Source: Liolophura sinensis (lineage: Eukaryota > Mollusca > Polyplacophora > Chitonida > Chitonidae). From it: DNA of 64,000 nt. Location: contig NC_088295.1 of NCBI RefSeq assembly GCF_032854445.1, positions 28,693,385 through 28,757,384 of the forward strand, given 5' to 3'. Below, piece after piece: positions 47,318 through 58,840 of the stretch. The notes under the pieces were generated by a model, which saw only the letters and a list, made by a program, of their open reading frames with translations, ran no database searches and was not told where the DNA came from. Within the stretch, counting starts at the first letter, position 1, and each line of letters starts with the position of its first letter. The position numbers and the translations under genes are program-made.

Positions 47318-50300
47318 ATGGGTGACAACAACAACGAAGAAACACGTGAACAGAAAATCGATTGGCAATTCCCAGAGCTGTTGTCAAATGAGGGTTTAAT
47401 CGAATTTTTGAAACGGGTAATTGTATATCTGTTGTAAATGTTTTTTGATTGTACTTTGTTTGGAAGGAGGGATTTGTTTTTAGGACGGTGGTGAAAACAA
47501 TCGTGTTAGGTACCAGTGAGGGTCCAGATGTTGAGACGCTGAATTTATAGGTAGGCCTACTGGTAATGAGTATCTTTTAGTTGTGGAGTGTAACTCTGTG
47601 TATCGAACAACATGAAGTGTCATGAGAGTTACAGGGAATAACTGCTTCTAATGTGTCGGATCGAACTAAAGCCACATTTAACTCATTAAATGTTCCATAG
47701 GGTAAATTGATGTCAACCGAATAGTCCCCATAATCAACTAACCTGTTCTGAGTCTCGCCGAACCAAAGACGATCCCTGACAACAGCACAAATTCACAGAA
47801 TAAATACATTTTCAGACACTACACCCACTGTGGCCACCATCTCGTTATGATGGTTTTATATTTAAATCATGTGATCGATGTGAGCGCAAAGCAAAATAAG
47901 GTCGTTGAAGGGAGATAATACCTATGGCAATCATTCTAGTAACACTATAGGCAAGTCTAGTTGTCCATTTGCCTGGTTCAGGCCCCGTTGTCATCATATG
48001 GCGCTAATCACTTCAATGATCTAAATGGTGACAGACGGCTTACGGCCACAGCGGATGTAGTGTCTGAAAATGTATTTATTTTGTGAATTTGTGCGGTTGT
48101 CATGGATCGTTTTTGGTTTGGCGAGACTCAGAACAGGTTAGTTGATTATGGCGGCCTGTCGGCTGACAACAATATGCTAGGGAAGATTTAATATGCAAGT
48201 GAAGGTGTGATAAATGTGGCTAACCATTGATGTGACGCATTAGAAGCAGTTATTCCCTGTAACTATCCAAACACTTTGTGTTGATCGAGTTACGTTCTGC
48301 AACTGGGGTATGTTTGAGTTCGAGCTGATGGTAGTGATCTTAGATTATATACGACTAAACACAGGTGTAGTAAAGCTGATATTGCTTTCTATTATTTGTC
48401 ATGGACCCACTTTTCAGATGTTTATTGTGAAAAGCAGATTCTTCATTGTACTGACATAATTCATTTTCTCTGCTGCAACTTGACATATACATTAAAAAAA
48501 AAAGAAAAAATCCCAGAACAGTTTGTGTGCAACATTTGTTTTCTTCATCTTGCTTAATGACTGGTTAAGTGCTGATGTCAGCACTTTCTGATGTTTTGGT
48601 TGAATGATTGGCAGTGCAGGCTCTTACGTTTAAAAACACCCTGTTTTTTTTTTTTAGAGAAGCTCTCACCTGTCTTTCAGTTGCATGTTCTTTAACCTAT
48701 TTTCAAGGAGACAGGCTACAATTAAAAATTAGTACAGTAAATCTAGATTACTACTCTCTAACTATCACCAGTCATGAACCAGCAGTTACTAGTAGTCTGG
48801 AATTATTTTGTCTGAAGTCTGGGGCTGTTTTTCTGTTAATCATGTCTTAATGGCAGAAAGTTTAGGTATTTGTGACAAGAGGTCATCTCAAGCTTAAGCA
48901 AACAAATTTAATATTGGTCAGAGTAGTCATGTAAAGTCAAATAAAATTATCCTGAATAAGGAGTCAAACACCAGTGAAATAAAGTGTTTCTGCCAGGCCC
49001 ATTTTTTCAATTTGCTTTTCACTTTGTCTTTAGATAAGATACACAGCCAAGCAGATTGTTGCTCATATGCAGAAAATGAAAATCCTTGGGTCAAGCGTTA
49101 ATCTCTTAACAAATAGATGAACTGTGTAGTTGAAATCCCATTTAAATTTGTTGTATTTACAAATAGTTTTCTTGCCTTTTCAGCGTTATGTGGAATTGCC
49201 ACAGCCTTGCACATTGGATAGAGAGAAACTGTTAGAGTTATATTACAGACATGTTATACCACTGCCTCAGCGTCAATACAAGCCCAACAGACGAGGCAGA
49301 GAGATGACAAAGAAACAAATTTTACTGGCCAAAAAGAGAAAGATCACATTTTCAAATGATGCTGAACCCATTGTAAAGTAAGTATAGCACAAAAGCACTA
49401 TGGTATCACTGGCAGAGATAAATGTCAGATTACAAGTGAAATGGATGTACAACTAACAGCCCTACTGGCAGATTTATAGAGCTACGAAATTTGGATATGT
49501 CTTCAAGTGTTTTTTTTTAAATTGGACAGCTACTTAAATTTTAAGCTCGCCTTTAAAAATATGTATAAATGGTGACGAATACTGAAGTATTAGTTTCAAT
49601 CGTTACTTAAATCAACAGATTTTACCACAATACAGTATTACATGTGGCAAACTTAAATCTTCTTTATAGAATGTTTTGGGTAGCACTGACATAACTTTTA
49701 TTGTGAAGTATACCACATCTCATAAGGTGCTATGAGGAAAATGATTCATGTTATATATGTGAAACAATCAAAAATTTGTTTTGTTCAGTTTCAACTGTGG
49801 GCGTGGAATTTGTAGATTCACCTAATAAAACTGAAATCTTACCATTTCACCATTTATACAGGCCTTGGTAACAGTAAGCAGGTGACTTTGCTTGTAGAGC
49901 CATCTCTCCAGGAGCTTGTTTCCTAGCATATAGTGTGCTGCTGGGAAATTTTGTCATTATCTTGCCAATGGATGGTGGTTTATATCACGCACTCCAATTT
50001 TCCAGCACCCCTAGATTCTTTTTTCTTAGAACAACAATCAGTCAATCAATTAAAGTTTGTTTTACTTTCAGAAAACGTTCCTTATCAAACACATCAGAGG
50101 ATAAGCCTCTCCCTAGGTTTATGACATCAGCAAATGTCACCAGCAGTTCTTCAGAAAGGACAGAGCCACCAAAATCTATGATAAATTTTGATCGAAAGGT
50201 TATCAGGTTGAACTCTGGCAAAGTAAGGTCATCAAGTATTGAATCAGGAAAACAGAGGATTACAGTTTCTAATACAGAATCTGAAAACAAGACAGTTACA

Positions 50301-51312
50301 GTGAAAAGTGTAGAATCTTGTAGAGATGTTAAAAATGAATCGTCTTCAAGGACTATTAAATTGGGTGAAGTCTGTTCAACAGTAGATAAATCAACGTCAG
50401 AAGGGAGGGAAGAGTCTCAAGGGTCAGCTGATGCTAAAGTGCAAAAACACAAGGTATGTCAGATGAAGAAAAAGAAATCTTGATTGAACTATTTCAGTTG
50501 TTATTGCATGGGTTAAGATTGGGAAAGGAGAGAATAGAATTAGTGTATAATGTCTCTAACTATTCAGGGGTTTTTGTTCTTATTTGAAGCTGGCTCCATT
50601 TAACCAGCTGAAAATTCTCTGTCTCCTTAATATGTTGTTATTAGGGATAATATTTATTGAAATACTAGCATTCATATGCTTATGCGTCAGGAACAATCTC
50701 TTTTTGGGGCCCATTTTGCCATGCAGGTTAACTAGTGCGACAAAATGACCCAGTAGTCTTTCACCAATGTGGTTACTGTAAGCTCAAGTCTAGCTCATGC
50801 TGGCTTCCTCTCCGGCTGTATGTGGGTATATCTCTCAACAGCCTGCAGATGGTTGTAGGTTTCCCCCGTGCTCTGCCTGGTTTCCTCCCACCATAATGCT
50901 GGCTTCCATCGTATAGGTAAAATATTCTTGAATAAGGCGTAAAACACCAATCAAATAAATAAATAAATCTCTCTCTTTTTTTAAAAAAAAAAAACAGGGA
51001 TATATAAATATTAATAAATGATGCATACAAATATATTTGTAACTATGTGTATCCAGAACTTCAACTTAAGGTTATAATAGAGCAATAGTATTTTTTTTTC
51101 TTTTATAGCAGTTCTTGGATATGTAATTGAATAGTTTCTGATTTTTAATTGTCATGTTTTAGCTTGTTGATTTGTCTGCTTGTGAGCTGTGGAAGTATCG
51201 AACACTATCCAAATTTTAATTCTTTTTGTGTTTTCTCTTTGTAATGTTGCAGATGGAAGAAGAATCAGGAAACTCACCAAAGAAGAAATTTAAGAGGATA
51301 TCTTGGCCTTGA
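47318..51312 (+). CDS. Ashwin homologue (tRNA ligase complex subunit), 4 exons, complete
   Basis: Exons 47318-47416, 49184-49377, 50072-50453 and 51253-51312 join in phases 0, 2 and 0 with GT-AG sites and give a 244-residue protein (human ashwin, C2orf49, has 232). Diagnostic parts: FPELLSNEGLIEFL at the N-terminus (human HPELLSQEFLLLTL), then LYYRHVIPLPQRQYKPNRRG (human [20 protein letters not shown]), a long Ser/Thr-rich, probably disordered middle, and a basic C-terminus ending KKKFKRISWP (human KRKIQHVTWP). Family knowledge: ashwin is a nuclear protein of metazoa and a subunit of the RTCB-DDX1 tRNA ligase complex. The gene is head-to-head with PARP4. Intron 1 has a large inverted repeat and intron 3 a SINE. 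Confidence 0.92.
47620..48265. repeat. Large inverted repeat in ashwin intron 1
   Basis: The left arm (about 47,620-47,837) and right arm (about 48,040-48,265) are diverged reverse complements. Paired phrases include gttacagggaataactgctt with its complement at the far end, and ttctgagtctcgccgaacca with tggtttggcgagactcagaa. The spacer is about 200 bp. It resembles a foldback or MITE-type element; terminal duplications were not resolved. Confidence 0.8.
50720..50970 (+). mobile_element. SINE family A, nearly full-length, ashwin intron 3
   Basis: The degraded head is followed by the body (tcaagtctagctcatgctgg, cagcctgcagatggttgtag, cataatgctggcttccatcg) and an AAATAAATAAAT tail. Confidence 0.85.
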
Positions 51313-51488
51313 ACCATTTTACAGATATTTATTAACTTAAAAGAATTGTCTGCTAGACTTACAAATTTCTTTTCCATGCTCATGTTTATTCTGTCTGAAG
51401 GCACAGATAGTTAAAAATGGACCCTGAGTATTATTTTGTCAGAATGGGACTTGGTACCAGTATATACATGTATAAAGATTCAGGATTT

Positions 51489-51705
51489 CCCTATTTCTTC
51501 TAATTTTTGGGACAAATATTAGTAGTGCTGAAAGCAGAATATTACATTTCTTTCCCAGCATTTTGGAAAAGTTAAGATATGAGTATGTTGTTCATTAGAT
51601 GGCCTAACCATGTGAGAAGAAAGAAACTAAATGTTCCTGCTACAATTACATGTATATTGGCTGAAAACAGCAGACAAGGTGTCCCAAAAAAGAGAAGAAA
51701 TAGGG
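51489..51705 (+). mobile_element. MITE-like element (copy 2), 217 bp
   Basis: It has the same ends as the element at 35,444 (ccctatttcttctaattttt on the left; agaagaaataggg on the right). Its interior is the reverse complement of that copy, including ttgttcattagatggcctaa. It lies just downstream of the ashwin stop codon, so it may be part of the 3' untranslated region. Confidence 0.8.
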
Positions 51706-51941
51706 TATAAACAAGTTAAAACCCAGATAAAGTGCAGGGAATTTTAAGTAGAAATTATAATGAGTCGAATTTTATGAAGTCTGGGGCAGACTTCTGGCCT
51801 GTACCAACTGAATATGGAGTTTTCTAAAGGTATGTCATTATGACAACAGTATAATACCAGTGTAAACTAGCGTCGCCGGTTTGTCGTGGGCTACTGGCCA
51901 GTCTTTAAACATGTTAAACATGAAGTGGTCATGTTTAGATA

Positions 51942-52015
51942 ATTTGTTTGGTGTTTTATGTGGTACTCAAGAATATTTCACTTATATGACAGCAGCCAGC
52001 ATTATGGTGGGAAAC
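51942..52015 (-). mobile_element. SINE family A 3' fragment
   Basis: Minus-strand piece with gtgttttatgtggtactcaa, tatttcacttatatgacagc and agccagcattatggtgg. Confidence 0.7.
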
Positions 52016-52361
52016 TAGATAATTTGAATGATCAGTCATTGGCTTCTCAAAATTAGATGTTGGTTTAGAATACAGACACTTATTCTTGTGAAGGACTCTG
52101 GAGTGTTTGTGAATGTCTCTGGGGTATTTCCAAACCTTTCGGGCTAACAAACCTGTTTATCCATTTTAACCTGTTGTTGTAAAGAACAGTGTTTTGTGCT
52201 TAATTTCAAGTATGCTCGGTATTTAACACCAGGAGCTCCAATGTTCTTGTGTATTGCTCAAAATATCAATTCATGCTCATGTATCCCATGTTTTTTGTTG
52301 TGGCTGTTGCACATGGATTAAGTGCTGTATTAGAACAGCTGCATGATTTTATTTTTAACTG

Positions 52362-52530
52362 TGTTCAAGCTCATGCTGGCTTCCTCTCCACTTGTACTTA
52401 GAAAGGTCAGCCAGCAACCTGCTGATGATCGTGGGTTTTCCGAACACTGTACTCCCCCATTATGCTGGCCGTCGGGGTATAAGTGAAATATTTTTGAGTA
52501 TGGCGAAAAAAGTCAATGAAATTTAATAAA
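52362..52530 (+). mobile_element. SINE family A copy, 5' truncated
   Basis: The copy runs from caagctcatgctggcttcct through cagcaacctgctgatgatcg to gtcggggtataagtgaaata and a short A-rich end. Confidence 0.75.
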
Positions 52531-53050
52531 AGAAATTTTTTTAATGATTATTATTTCTTTGAATGTACATGTAAATCATTGGTGTGCTAGTTGGTTTTAT
52601 TGCGGTTATAAATTGCTGTTATTTGTCACAATTTAAGAGCTGCAGGAGTTCAGGTTTTCACTGATAATTATTCCCTTGTGTATTAATAATCTGTGCAATT
52701 ACATGTACACTTGCGGTATACTGCTGTTAGAAATGGCTATGAGCATTTTTCACAATTCAAGCATTCTTTTATCAAAAAATTAGAGCATCTGATGCTTTAA
52801 GTCTGTTGGAAATCATTATGCCAGTATTTATTTTTTTGTAATACATTCGAAATTAAGCTTCACTCTAACTGCAGTAAAGTTCATGTGTAGCAACAACATT
52901 GGATGGTATCACGCCAGTCATTGATTTTCTCATGGATAGAGGTACAGACAGAGGTACAGACAAGCATTATACATGTAGCTCCATGATACATGCTGATAGC
53001 ATTGGCACTGGTGATTTTTATGAAGGTGCACGTACCAACATATATAACGT

Positions 53051-53067
53051 GTATATATATATATATC
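53051..53067. repeat. (TA)n microsatellite
   Basis: About eight uninterrupted TA dinucleotides. Confidence 0.9.
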
Positions 53068-53094
53068 TTATGCATCGAAGATGAAAAGTTATGC

Positions 53095-53100
53095 AATAAA
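53095..53100 (+). terminator. Candidate ashwin polyadenylation signal (AATAAA)
   Basis: This canonical hexamer lies 1.78 kb after the ashwin stop, with TG-rich sequence downstream (gtttgtagtg, ttgttgtgtg). The other AATAAA (52,525) is SINE-tail sequence. The assignment is tentative because the implied 3' UTR is long and contains repeats. Confidence 0.35.
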
Positions 53101-53767
53101 ATGTTTGTAGTGCAGCATTGTTGTGTGACAATTATTTAGCCAGTTTCTAGTCATTCAAAATGTGAACATGGCTAATGAATGGGTTTTAACTTAGAATTTC
53201 ATTTTACTCCCTGACTGTTTCATACTTATGATAGGTGTTTAATGCCATGAATTCTTGCATAAATCTGAGCTAATGTCTAAGGCTTATATTTATTAAGCAA
53301 CTTAAGACTGAAGCCATGAATTGCAAGTGTGCTTAAAATGCCAAGTGTAAAACAGGAAAGAGCTCAAATTGTAGTTGGTGTATTTCTCCACAGTAATGAG
53401 GGTGTACATATTACAGGCTTCTTAGGGCAAAACATTTTAATTGTAACTGTGTTTGTTTACTGACTTAAATCTTAAGACTAGTGGTAGTCATGGGCCCTGG
53501 GTCTGGTTCCATAAAGTAGTTTAACCTTTAAAAATTGTAATCCAAATTAAACTTTACACATATACATCAAACTGGTATGCTTTAAACCACTGTGATAGGT
53601 CAGTTTCAGCCAAGTTGAGGTTCACGTGTTAAGTTTCAAATAGTTTACTTTATAAAGGAGGTTACAAGGTTTGGACTTTAGCAGAGCTGTTTGAACCAGT
53701 TCTTGTGGTGTTTATCATTAAGAGTTTCCTTCAGCTCAGAATTTGTTGTTATTTATCTTAAACTGGT

Positions 53768-53885
53768 ACCGGCCCGGATAGCACAGTTGGTAGAGCGTCC
53801 GCTTCAGGACCAGTAGATCAAGGATCAGTCCTTGATCGAGTCACACCTAAGACTTTAAAACAGGAAGTTGAGTGAATCAAGTGAC
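53768..53885 (+). mobile_element. SINE family B, 5' head fragment
   Basis: The tRNA-like head reads gcacagttggtagagcgtcc, followed by cagtccttgatcgagtcaca and ctttaaaacaggaagttg. The body and 3' end are missing. Confidence 0.75.
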
Positions 53886-54694
53886 ACTGTGTTTCTGGTT
53901 GCTCTCACATGGCCTAACAAAAATTCCTGATTAAAAGTTGATTTCTGCGGTTAGCACGCACATCACAAAAACAAATTTCTGTGGCCATTTAAGCCTGTTT
54001 TCACCACTCTCCCTAAATAGATAGGTTGAACGACAATGACTTTCCCAAAAATTTCCTACATGTGCACCATTTCCCCCCACATTGTAGTCACCATGTTAGG
54101 GTACAGTCTGATCATAACAACCCAAGGTGGTTCAAGATATATACATGCAAGAAACGAGTGTGTGCACTGTACATGTATAACAACAGCTCAAACTGTATCA
54201 TAAAGAGTCTAATCACCAGGCTGAGCAATTTTAACATTTAGACAAGAAATGAAACATTATAATACACATACCTCTGGTGCTTGGTCAGTTGACATTACTA
54301 TGAGCTCAGGCTTGCAAGAACCTGTTGAACCATCTTGGACATTGAGGTAAGAAAGGGTAATAGTTGCAGGTTTATCAACATAGCCCTGGGGGTGAGGGGC
54401 ACCTGTGTGGGCCACATGGTCAGAGGTTTGGGGTTAAGCACTTCATACCTGCCATACCAAAGTTGTCCACTGTTACCTCTGTTCTGGGACACCTGTGTAT
54501 ATAGTACCAACATAATCAGCTTAACATAAATACCAGAACAAATAATTTGTAGCTAGCACTAGGCAGGGGAAGCAATTAATATAACAATAACCTACTAAGC
54601 TGTTCTTATGCTACAAGGTGTGAGTCAGGGAAAGGTTATATATTCTTCACCTCCCCTCACAATGTTTTGGTTACATACTTTCTCTGAAGCTTGC

Positions 54695-55036
54695 TGAGCC
54701 TCCATTTCAGGGGCAGTAGATCAGGGGCAATCCTGACTTGGGTCACACCTTAGACCTTAAAAGAGGAAGTTCTAGCTTCCTCGCTTGGCGTTCAGCATGA
54801 AGGGGATAGTGCAACGACTGGTTGACCCGTATCAGTATAATGGCTCGAGCGGGGCGGCTTACTTGCCTTCAGTAAGTCGTCTGAGTGAAGCAGCACTAAA
54901 TAAAAGAGCGGTGGAAATCTGTCCTGCAACAAGGAGGCACATTACATGTACATGCACGCTAAGGATTCCTTCGTCGTCATATGACTGAAAAATTGTTGAG
55001 TACGACGTTAAACACCAAGCACTCAATCACTTACTC
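54695..55036 (+). mobile_element. SINE family B, nearly full-length
   Basis: Matches the 6290-6640 copy: gacttgggtcacaccttaga, ctggttgacccgtatcagta, gcggggcggcttacttgcct, atatgactgaaaaattgttg, then gttaaacaccaagcactc. Confidence 0.85.
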
Positions 55037-55149
55037 TTAGACTGGCACTGACTTTGACACCTTAGACTAGTCTGTTCTGAGTGTGAGGGATAGATCATCT
55101 TGTGAAGACCTGGTTACACTGGACTTAATCACCGTAAGTACATCAGGAA

Positions 55150-55384
55150 AATGTGGCCAGCACACTGAAATGACCCAGCGAGCAATGCGGTCACTGTGAG
55201 TTTGAGGGCAGCTCATGCTGGCTTCCTCTCCGGCCTTATGTGGGAAGGTCTACCGGCAATCTGCAGATGATCCTGGGTTTCCCCAGGCTGGTCTTGGTTT
55301 CCTCCCACCACAATGCTGGTTGTTGTCGTATAAGTGAAATATTCTTGAATATGGCATAAAATATCAGTCAAATAAATAAATACA
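55150..55384 (+). mobile_element. SINE family A copy
   Basis: The copy includes gccagcacactgaaatgacc from the head, catgctggcttcctctccgg, gtcgtataagtgaaatattc and a three-unit AAAT tail. Confidence 0.85.
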
Positions 55385-55499
55385 TCAGGGAAACGGGACG
55401 CTGAGTATGGCCTTGGAGTAGTCTCTATGTCACCTGCTATGCTAATACAAAAAGACACCACTTTGTATTGTAGATATGACAACCAGTGTAAATGGACCT

Positions 55500-55995
55500 T
55501 TATCCAAGAGATCTCTGAAACCTGGAGTTGTAAGGAAACCCAGGGGAGAGGCAAGAAAACTTAGAGGAATCACCAAACCTGGTGGTGAGGACATGTGAAG
55601 ACATAGGGAAACCTGGAGAGATGTGGGCAAACCTGGAGAGGTGTGAGGAAACCTGAAAGTGTAAGCAAACCCTGAGAAATGTAAGCAATTCTGGTTGTAA
55701 GAAAACCCAGGGGAGATGCAAACAGACCTGGAGGTGAGGAAACCTACAGAAGCATCAGCAAACCCTGATGTGAGGAAATGTGGAGGCTTAAGGAAACCTG
55801 GAGCGATGCAAGCAACCCTGGTTAGGTGTAAGGAGACATGGAGGCATAAATAAACAAAGGGAGCTGCCTGCAAACTTGGAGAAGTGTGAGAAAAAGCGGT
55901 GCTGGGGGGTAAACCAGGAGGTGTAAGAAACCTGGAGTTTGAGGAAACGTGGAGGCATGTACGGAAACCTGGAGAAGTCTGATGAAACTAGTTGA
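55500..55995. repeat. Degenerate GGAAACCTGGAG-type minisatellite
   Basis: Phrases such as gaggaaacctggagaggtgt and gcaaacctggagagatg repeat at irregular 18-40-base spacing. The minus-strand ORFs across this stretch (rich in PGF and SPGFL) reflect the repeat, not a gene. Confidence 0.75.
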
Positions 55996-56187
55996 GGATA
56001 GAAACCATGCTGGAACTGACATGACTGCATGAATTCATGAGGCAGAGTATAAACAAAAATATATCTGACACCAACAATCCATGGAGAGAGGAGACCTCCA
56101 CTTTCTGTTCATGCTTGCTATCTTAAATAAATACAAAAATGTAAATACAAAACAGACAATTCCATTTCCTTACATTTGCATAAAAAA

Positions 56188-56193
56188 TTTATT
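56188..56193 (-). terminator. HSP70 copy A polyadenylation signal
   Basis: AATAAA on the minus strand, about 230 nt after the stop. The surrounding aatttattacaatgtact is shared with the same place in copy B, which supports a conserved 3' UTR end. Confidence 0.7.
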
Positions 56194-56421
56194 ACAATGT
56201 ACTAATCAAAAGTATAAATAATCAAACTCCTGACTGGTTCCATACCAGTGATACTTACTACAAACACATGTTAAACAACCATTACCAGATTTTTGGCAAC
56301 ATTTGAGTTACATGCAATACTTAAATATCACAAGGTACAACACTGCTGAAACCCATCACAGCTTACAAAATTTATGCAGTGCCTGTTAAGTTAACATTTT
56401 AAAGACAGTTCCATTGTATGA

Positions 56422-58321
56422 TTAGTCTACCTCCTCTACAGTGGGGCCTTGTCCTGAAGTACCACTGGTGTTCCCTGATTGTGAGTTGCCATGTAACTTT
56501 GACATGATTGGGGAGCAAACATCCTGCACCTCCTTCAGCTTGTGATCTAATTCATCCTTCTCAGCCAGTGAATTACTGTCCATCCACCTGAGTGCTTCGT
56601 CACATGTGGTCACCACAGTGTTTTTGTCATTCTCTGGCAGTTTGCTGCCCTGCTCACTGACTACCTGTTTAATACTGAAGATGTAGCCCTCCAGTTTATT
56701 TTTGGCTGCCACACGTTCTCTATGCTGAGCATCATCATCTTTGTATTTCTCTGCCTCAGCCAACATTCTCTCAATGTCAGCTTTACTCAGTCTACCCTTG
56801 TCATTTGTGATGGTGATTTTGCTGTTTTTCCCTGTGCTTTTATCCTCTGCTGATACATTCAGGATTCCATTTGCGTCAATGTCAAATGTCACCTCGATCT
56901 GGGGCACACCTCTTGGTGCAGGTGGGATGCCATTCAGTTCAAATGTGCCCAGTTTGTTGTTGTCCTTGGTCATCGCTCTCTCCCCCTCATACACCTGGAT
57001 TGTAACACCTGGCTGGTTATCAGCATACGTGGTGAAGGTTTTGGAGGTTTTCATTGGGATTCTTGTATTCCTGTCAATCAAGTTGGTCATCACACCTCCA
57101 GCTGTCTCAATTCCCAAAGAGAGGGGAGCCACATCCACCAGTAGGACATCCTTAATCACCTCGCTCTGCTCTCCAGTCAAGATGGCAGCCTGAACTGCAG
57201 CACCATAGGCCACAGCCTCGTCAGGGTTGATCGACTTGTTCAGTTCTTTCCCATTCATAAAGTCGTGTAATAGTTTCTGGATTTTAGGAATTCTGGTAGA
57301 GCCTCCGACTAAGACAATTTCATGGATCTTGGACTTGTCCATCTTAGCATCTCTCAAGGCCTTCTCCACAGGTTCCAGGGTCCCCCTGAAGAGATCTGAA
57401 CACAAGTCCTCAAACCTTGCCCGTGTGACTTTGGTGTAGAAGTCAATGCCCTCAAACAGAGCATCGATCTCAATGTTGGCATCAGAACTGCTGGACAGCG
57501 TTCTCTTGGCTCGCTCACAGGCTGTGCGGAGGCGACGAATGGCACGTTTATTTCCACTGATATCTTTGTGGTGTTTTCTCTTGAACTCTTGAACGAAATG
57601 GTTGACGAGTCTGTTATCAAAATCTTCTCCACCCAGGTGAGTGTCTCCTGCAGTGGAGCGAACTTCAAACATGGATCCTTCATCTATTGTGAGGATAGAC
57701 ACATCAAATGTGCCACCTCCCAAGTCAAAGATGAGCACATTTTTCTCACCTTTAAGGTTTTTGTCCAGTCCGTAAGCCAGAGCAGCAGCTGTAGGCTCAT
57801 TGATAATCCTGAGAACATTTAGGCCGGCAATTGCTCCAGCATCTTTGGTGGCCTGTCTCTGTGAGTCATTGAAGTAGGCAGGAACCGTTATCACTGCATC
57901 CTTGACTTTCTGCCCCAGGTAAGCTTCAGCTGTCTCCTTCATTTTGGTGAGAACCATGGAACTGATTTCCTCAGGTGCAAATGTCTTTTCTTCTCCCTTG
58001 TACTCGACCTGGCTTGCCGTTATGGTTCACCACAGTGAAAGGCCAGTGTTTTTTGTCAGCCTGTACCAATGGATCGTTGAAATCTCGGCCAATTAACCGC
58101 TTGGCGTCAAACACAGTGTTTTTGGGGTTGAGAGCCACCTGGTTTTTGGCCGCATCGCCAATCAGTCTCTCACTGTCTGTGAATGCCACATAGCTGGGTG
58201 TTGTTCGGTTTCCCTGTTCATTGGCGATGATTTCGACTTTCCCATGCTGGAACACTCCAACACAGGAATATGTCGTTCCCAGATCTATGCCAATCGCTGT
58301 AGATTTTGTACCTGCTGGCAT
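56422..58321 (-). pseudogene. HSP70 copy A, cytosolic heat-shock 70 kDa protein with a frameshift
   Basis: Intronless gene starting [19 protein letters not shown] and ending GPTVEEVD, the EEVD tail of cytosolic HSP70. Signature motifs [20 protein letters not shown] and [13 protein letters not shown] are all present; no C-terminal GGMP repeats, so it is the inducible rather than the cognate type. Compared with copy B, 8 bp (acccgtgg on the plus strand) are missing next to 58,012, between two TGG direct repeats. This shifts frame after NGKP and stops at 57,971; the remaining 56,422-57,957 is open in the correct frame. Intact length would be about 635 residues. Everything else, including promoter and poly(A) signal, looks functional, so a recent mutation or an assembly error are both possible. 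Confidence 0.95.
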
Positions 58322-58483
58322 CTTCTCTGTCGTTGTGTTAACCTTACAGTTGTTGTTGCACACAGTAGAAAAATCGCTGCAGTCGGCGAATAATAGTATT
58401 GAACTACGGTGGTTCGTCTCTCTTCAGATATGTCTCTGATCGTTTGTGTCTCTTATTCTGACCCGCTACTTCGCCGTGAGCCA

Positions 58484-58491
58484 TATTTATA
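58484..58491 (-). promoter_or_regulatory. TATA box of HSP70 copy A
   Basis: TATAAATA on the minus strand, about 160 nt upstream of the start codon and just downstream of a heat-shock element. This is the usual layout of an inducible HSP70 promoter. Confidence 0.8.
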
Positions 58492-58504
58492 TGTGTTGAG
58501 GTAA

Positions 58505-58514
58505 TTTCCAGAAA
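58505..58514 (-). promoter_or_regulatory. Heat-shock element, proximal
   Basis: TTCCAGAA forms inverted TTCnnGAA half-sites, with a third imperfect unit next to it. It lies about 15-20 nt upstream of the TATA box and would bind HSF1 trimers. Confidence 0.75.
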
Positions 58515-58551
58515 GTTTGAGGACGAACCAGACGTACGCGTCGATCGTTAC

Positions 58552-58840
58552 AAGGATTATTTACACCACGTGTGGCCCCATTAGGTCATCGGCCTATCGG
58601 GTAAGGTCGGTTAGAAGCTTCCTGACAAGGACGAGCTATGATAAGCAGACACGCTCTGTTTGTAGTTCGCCAAGACACAATGTTGTGTAGTCCTCGCCAA
58701 TCAGAATCTTGGTCTAAACTGTACATAGATAGTATAGATTGTTTACACCACGTACTGTCCCAGTTTGTAGCAATGTCCGATCGGGTAAGGTCGGTTAGAA
58801 ACTGCCGGAAAAGCACGAGCTCTAATAATAAACAGATTGG
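58552..58840. repeat. Tandem duplication of about 180-bp period upstream of HSP70 copy A
   Basis: The first copy (about 58,552-58,655) contains ttacaccacg, atcgggtaaggtcggttaga and acgagct. The second (about 58,736-58,840) contains the same landmarks with substitutions. It may have multiplied promoter elements. Confidence 0.7.
58614..58621 (-). promoter_or_regulatory. Heat-shock element, distal
   Basis: GAAGCTTC is a perfect GAAnnTTC inverted pair about 100 nt further upstream. It sits inside the first copy of a duplicated segment whose second copy (about 58,800) has lost the TTC half-site. Confidence 0.55.

Noticed and set aside
54298-54529. Overlapping 60-70-codon ORFs on both strands
   Set aside because: No domain, and both strands equally open; no transcript context.
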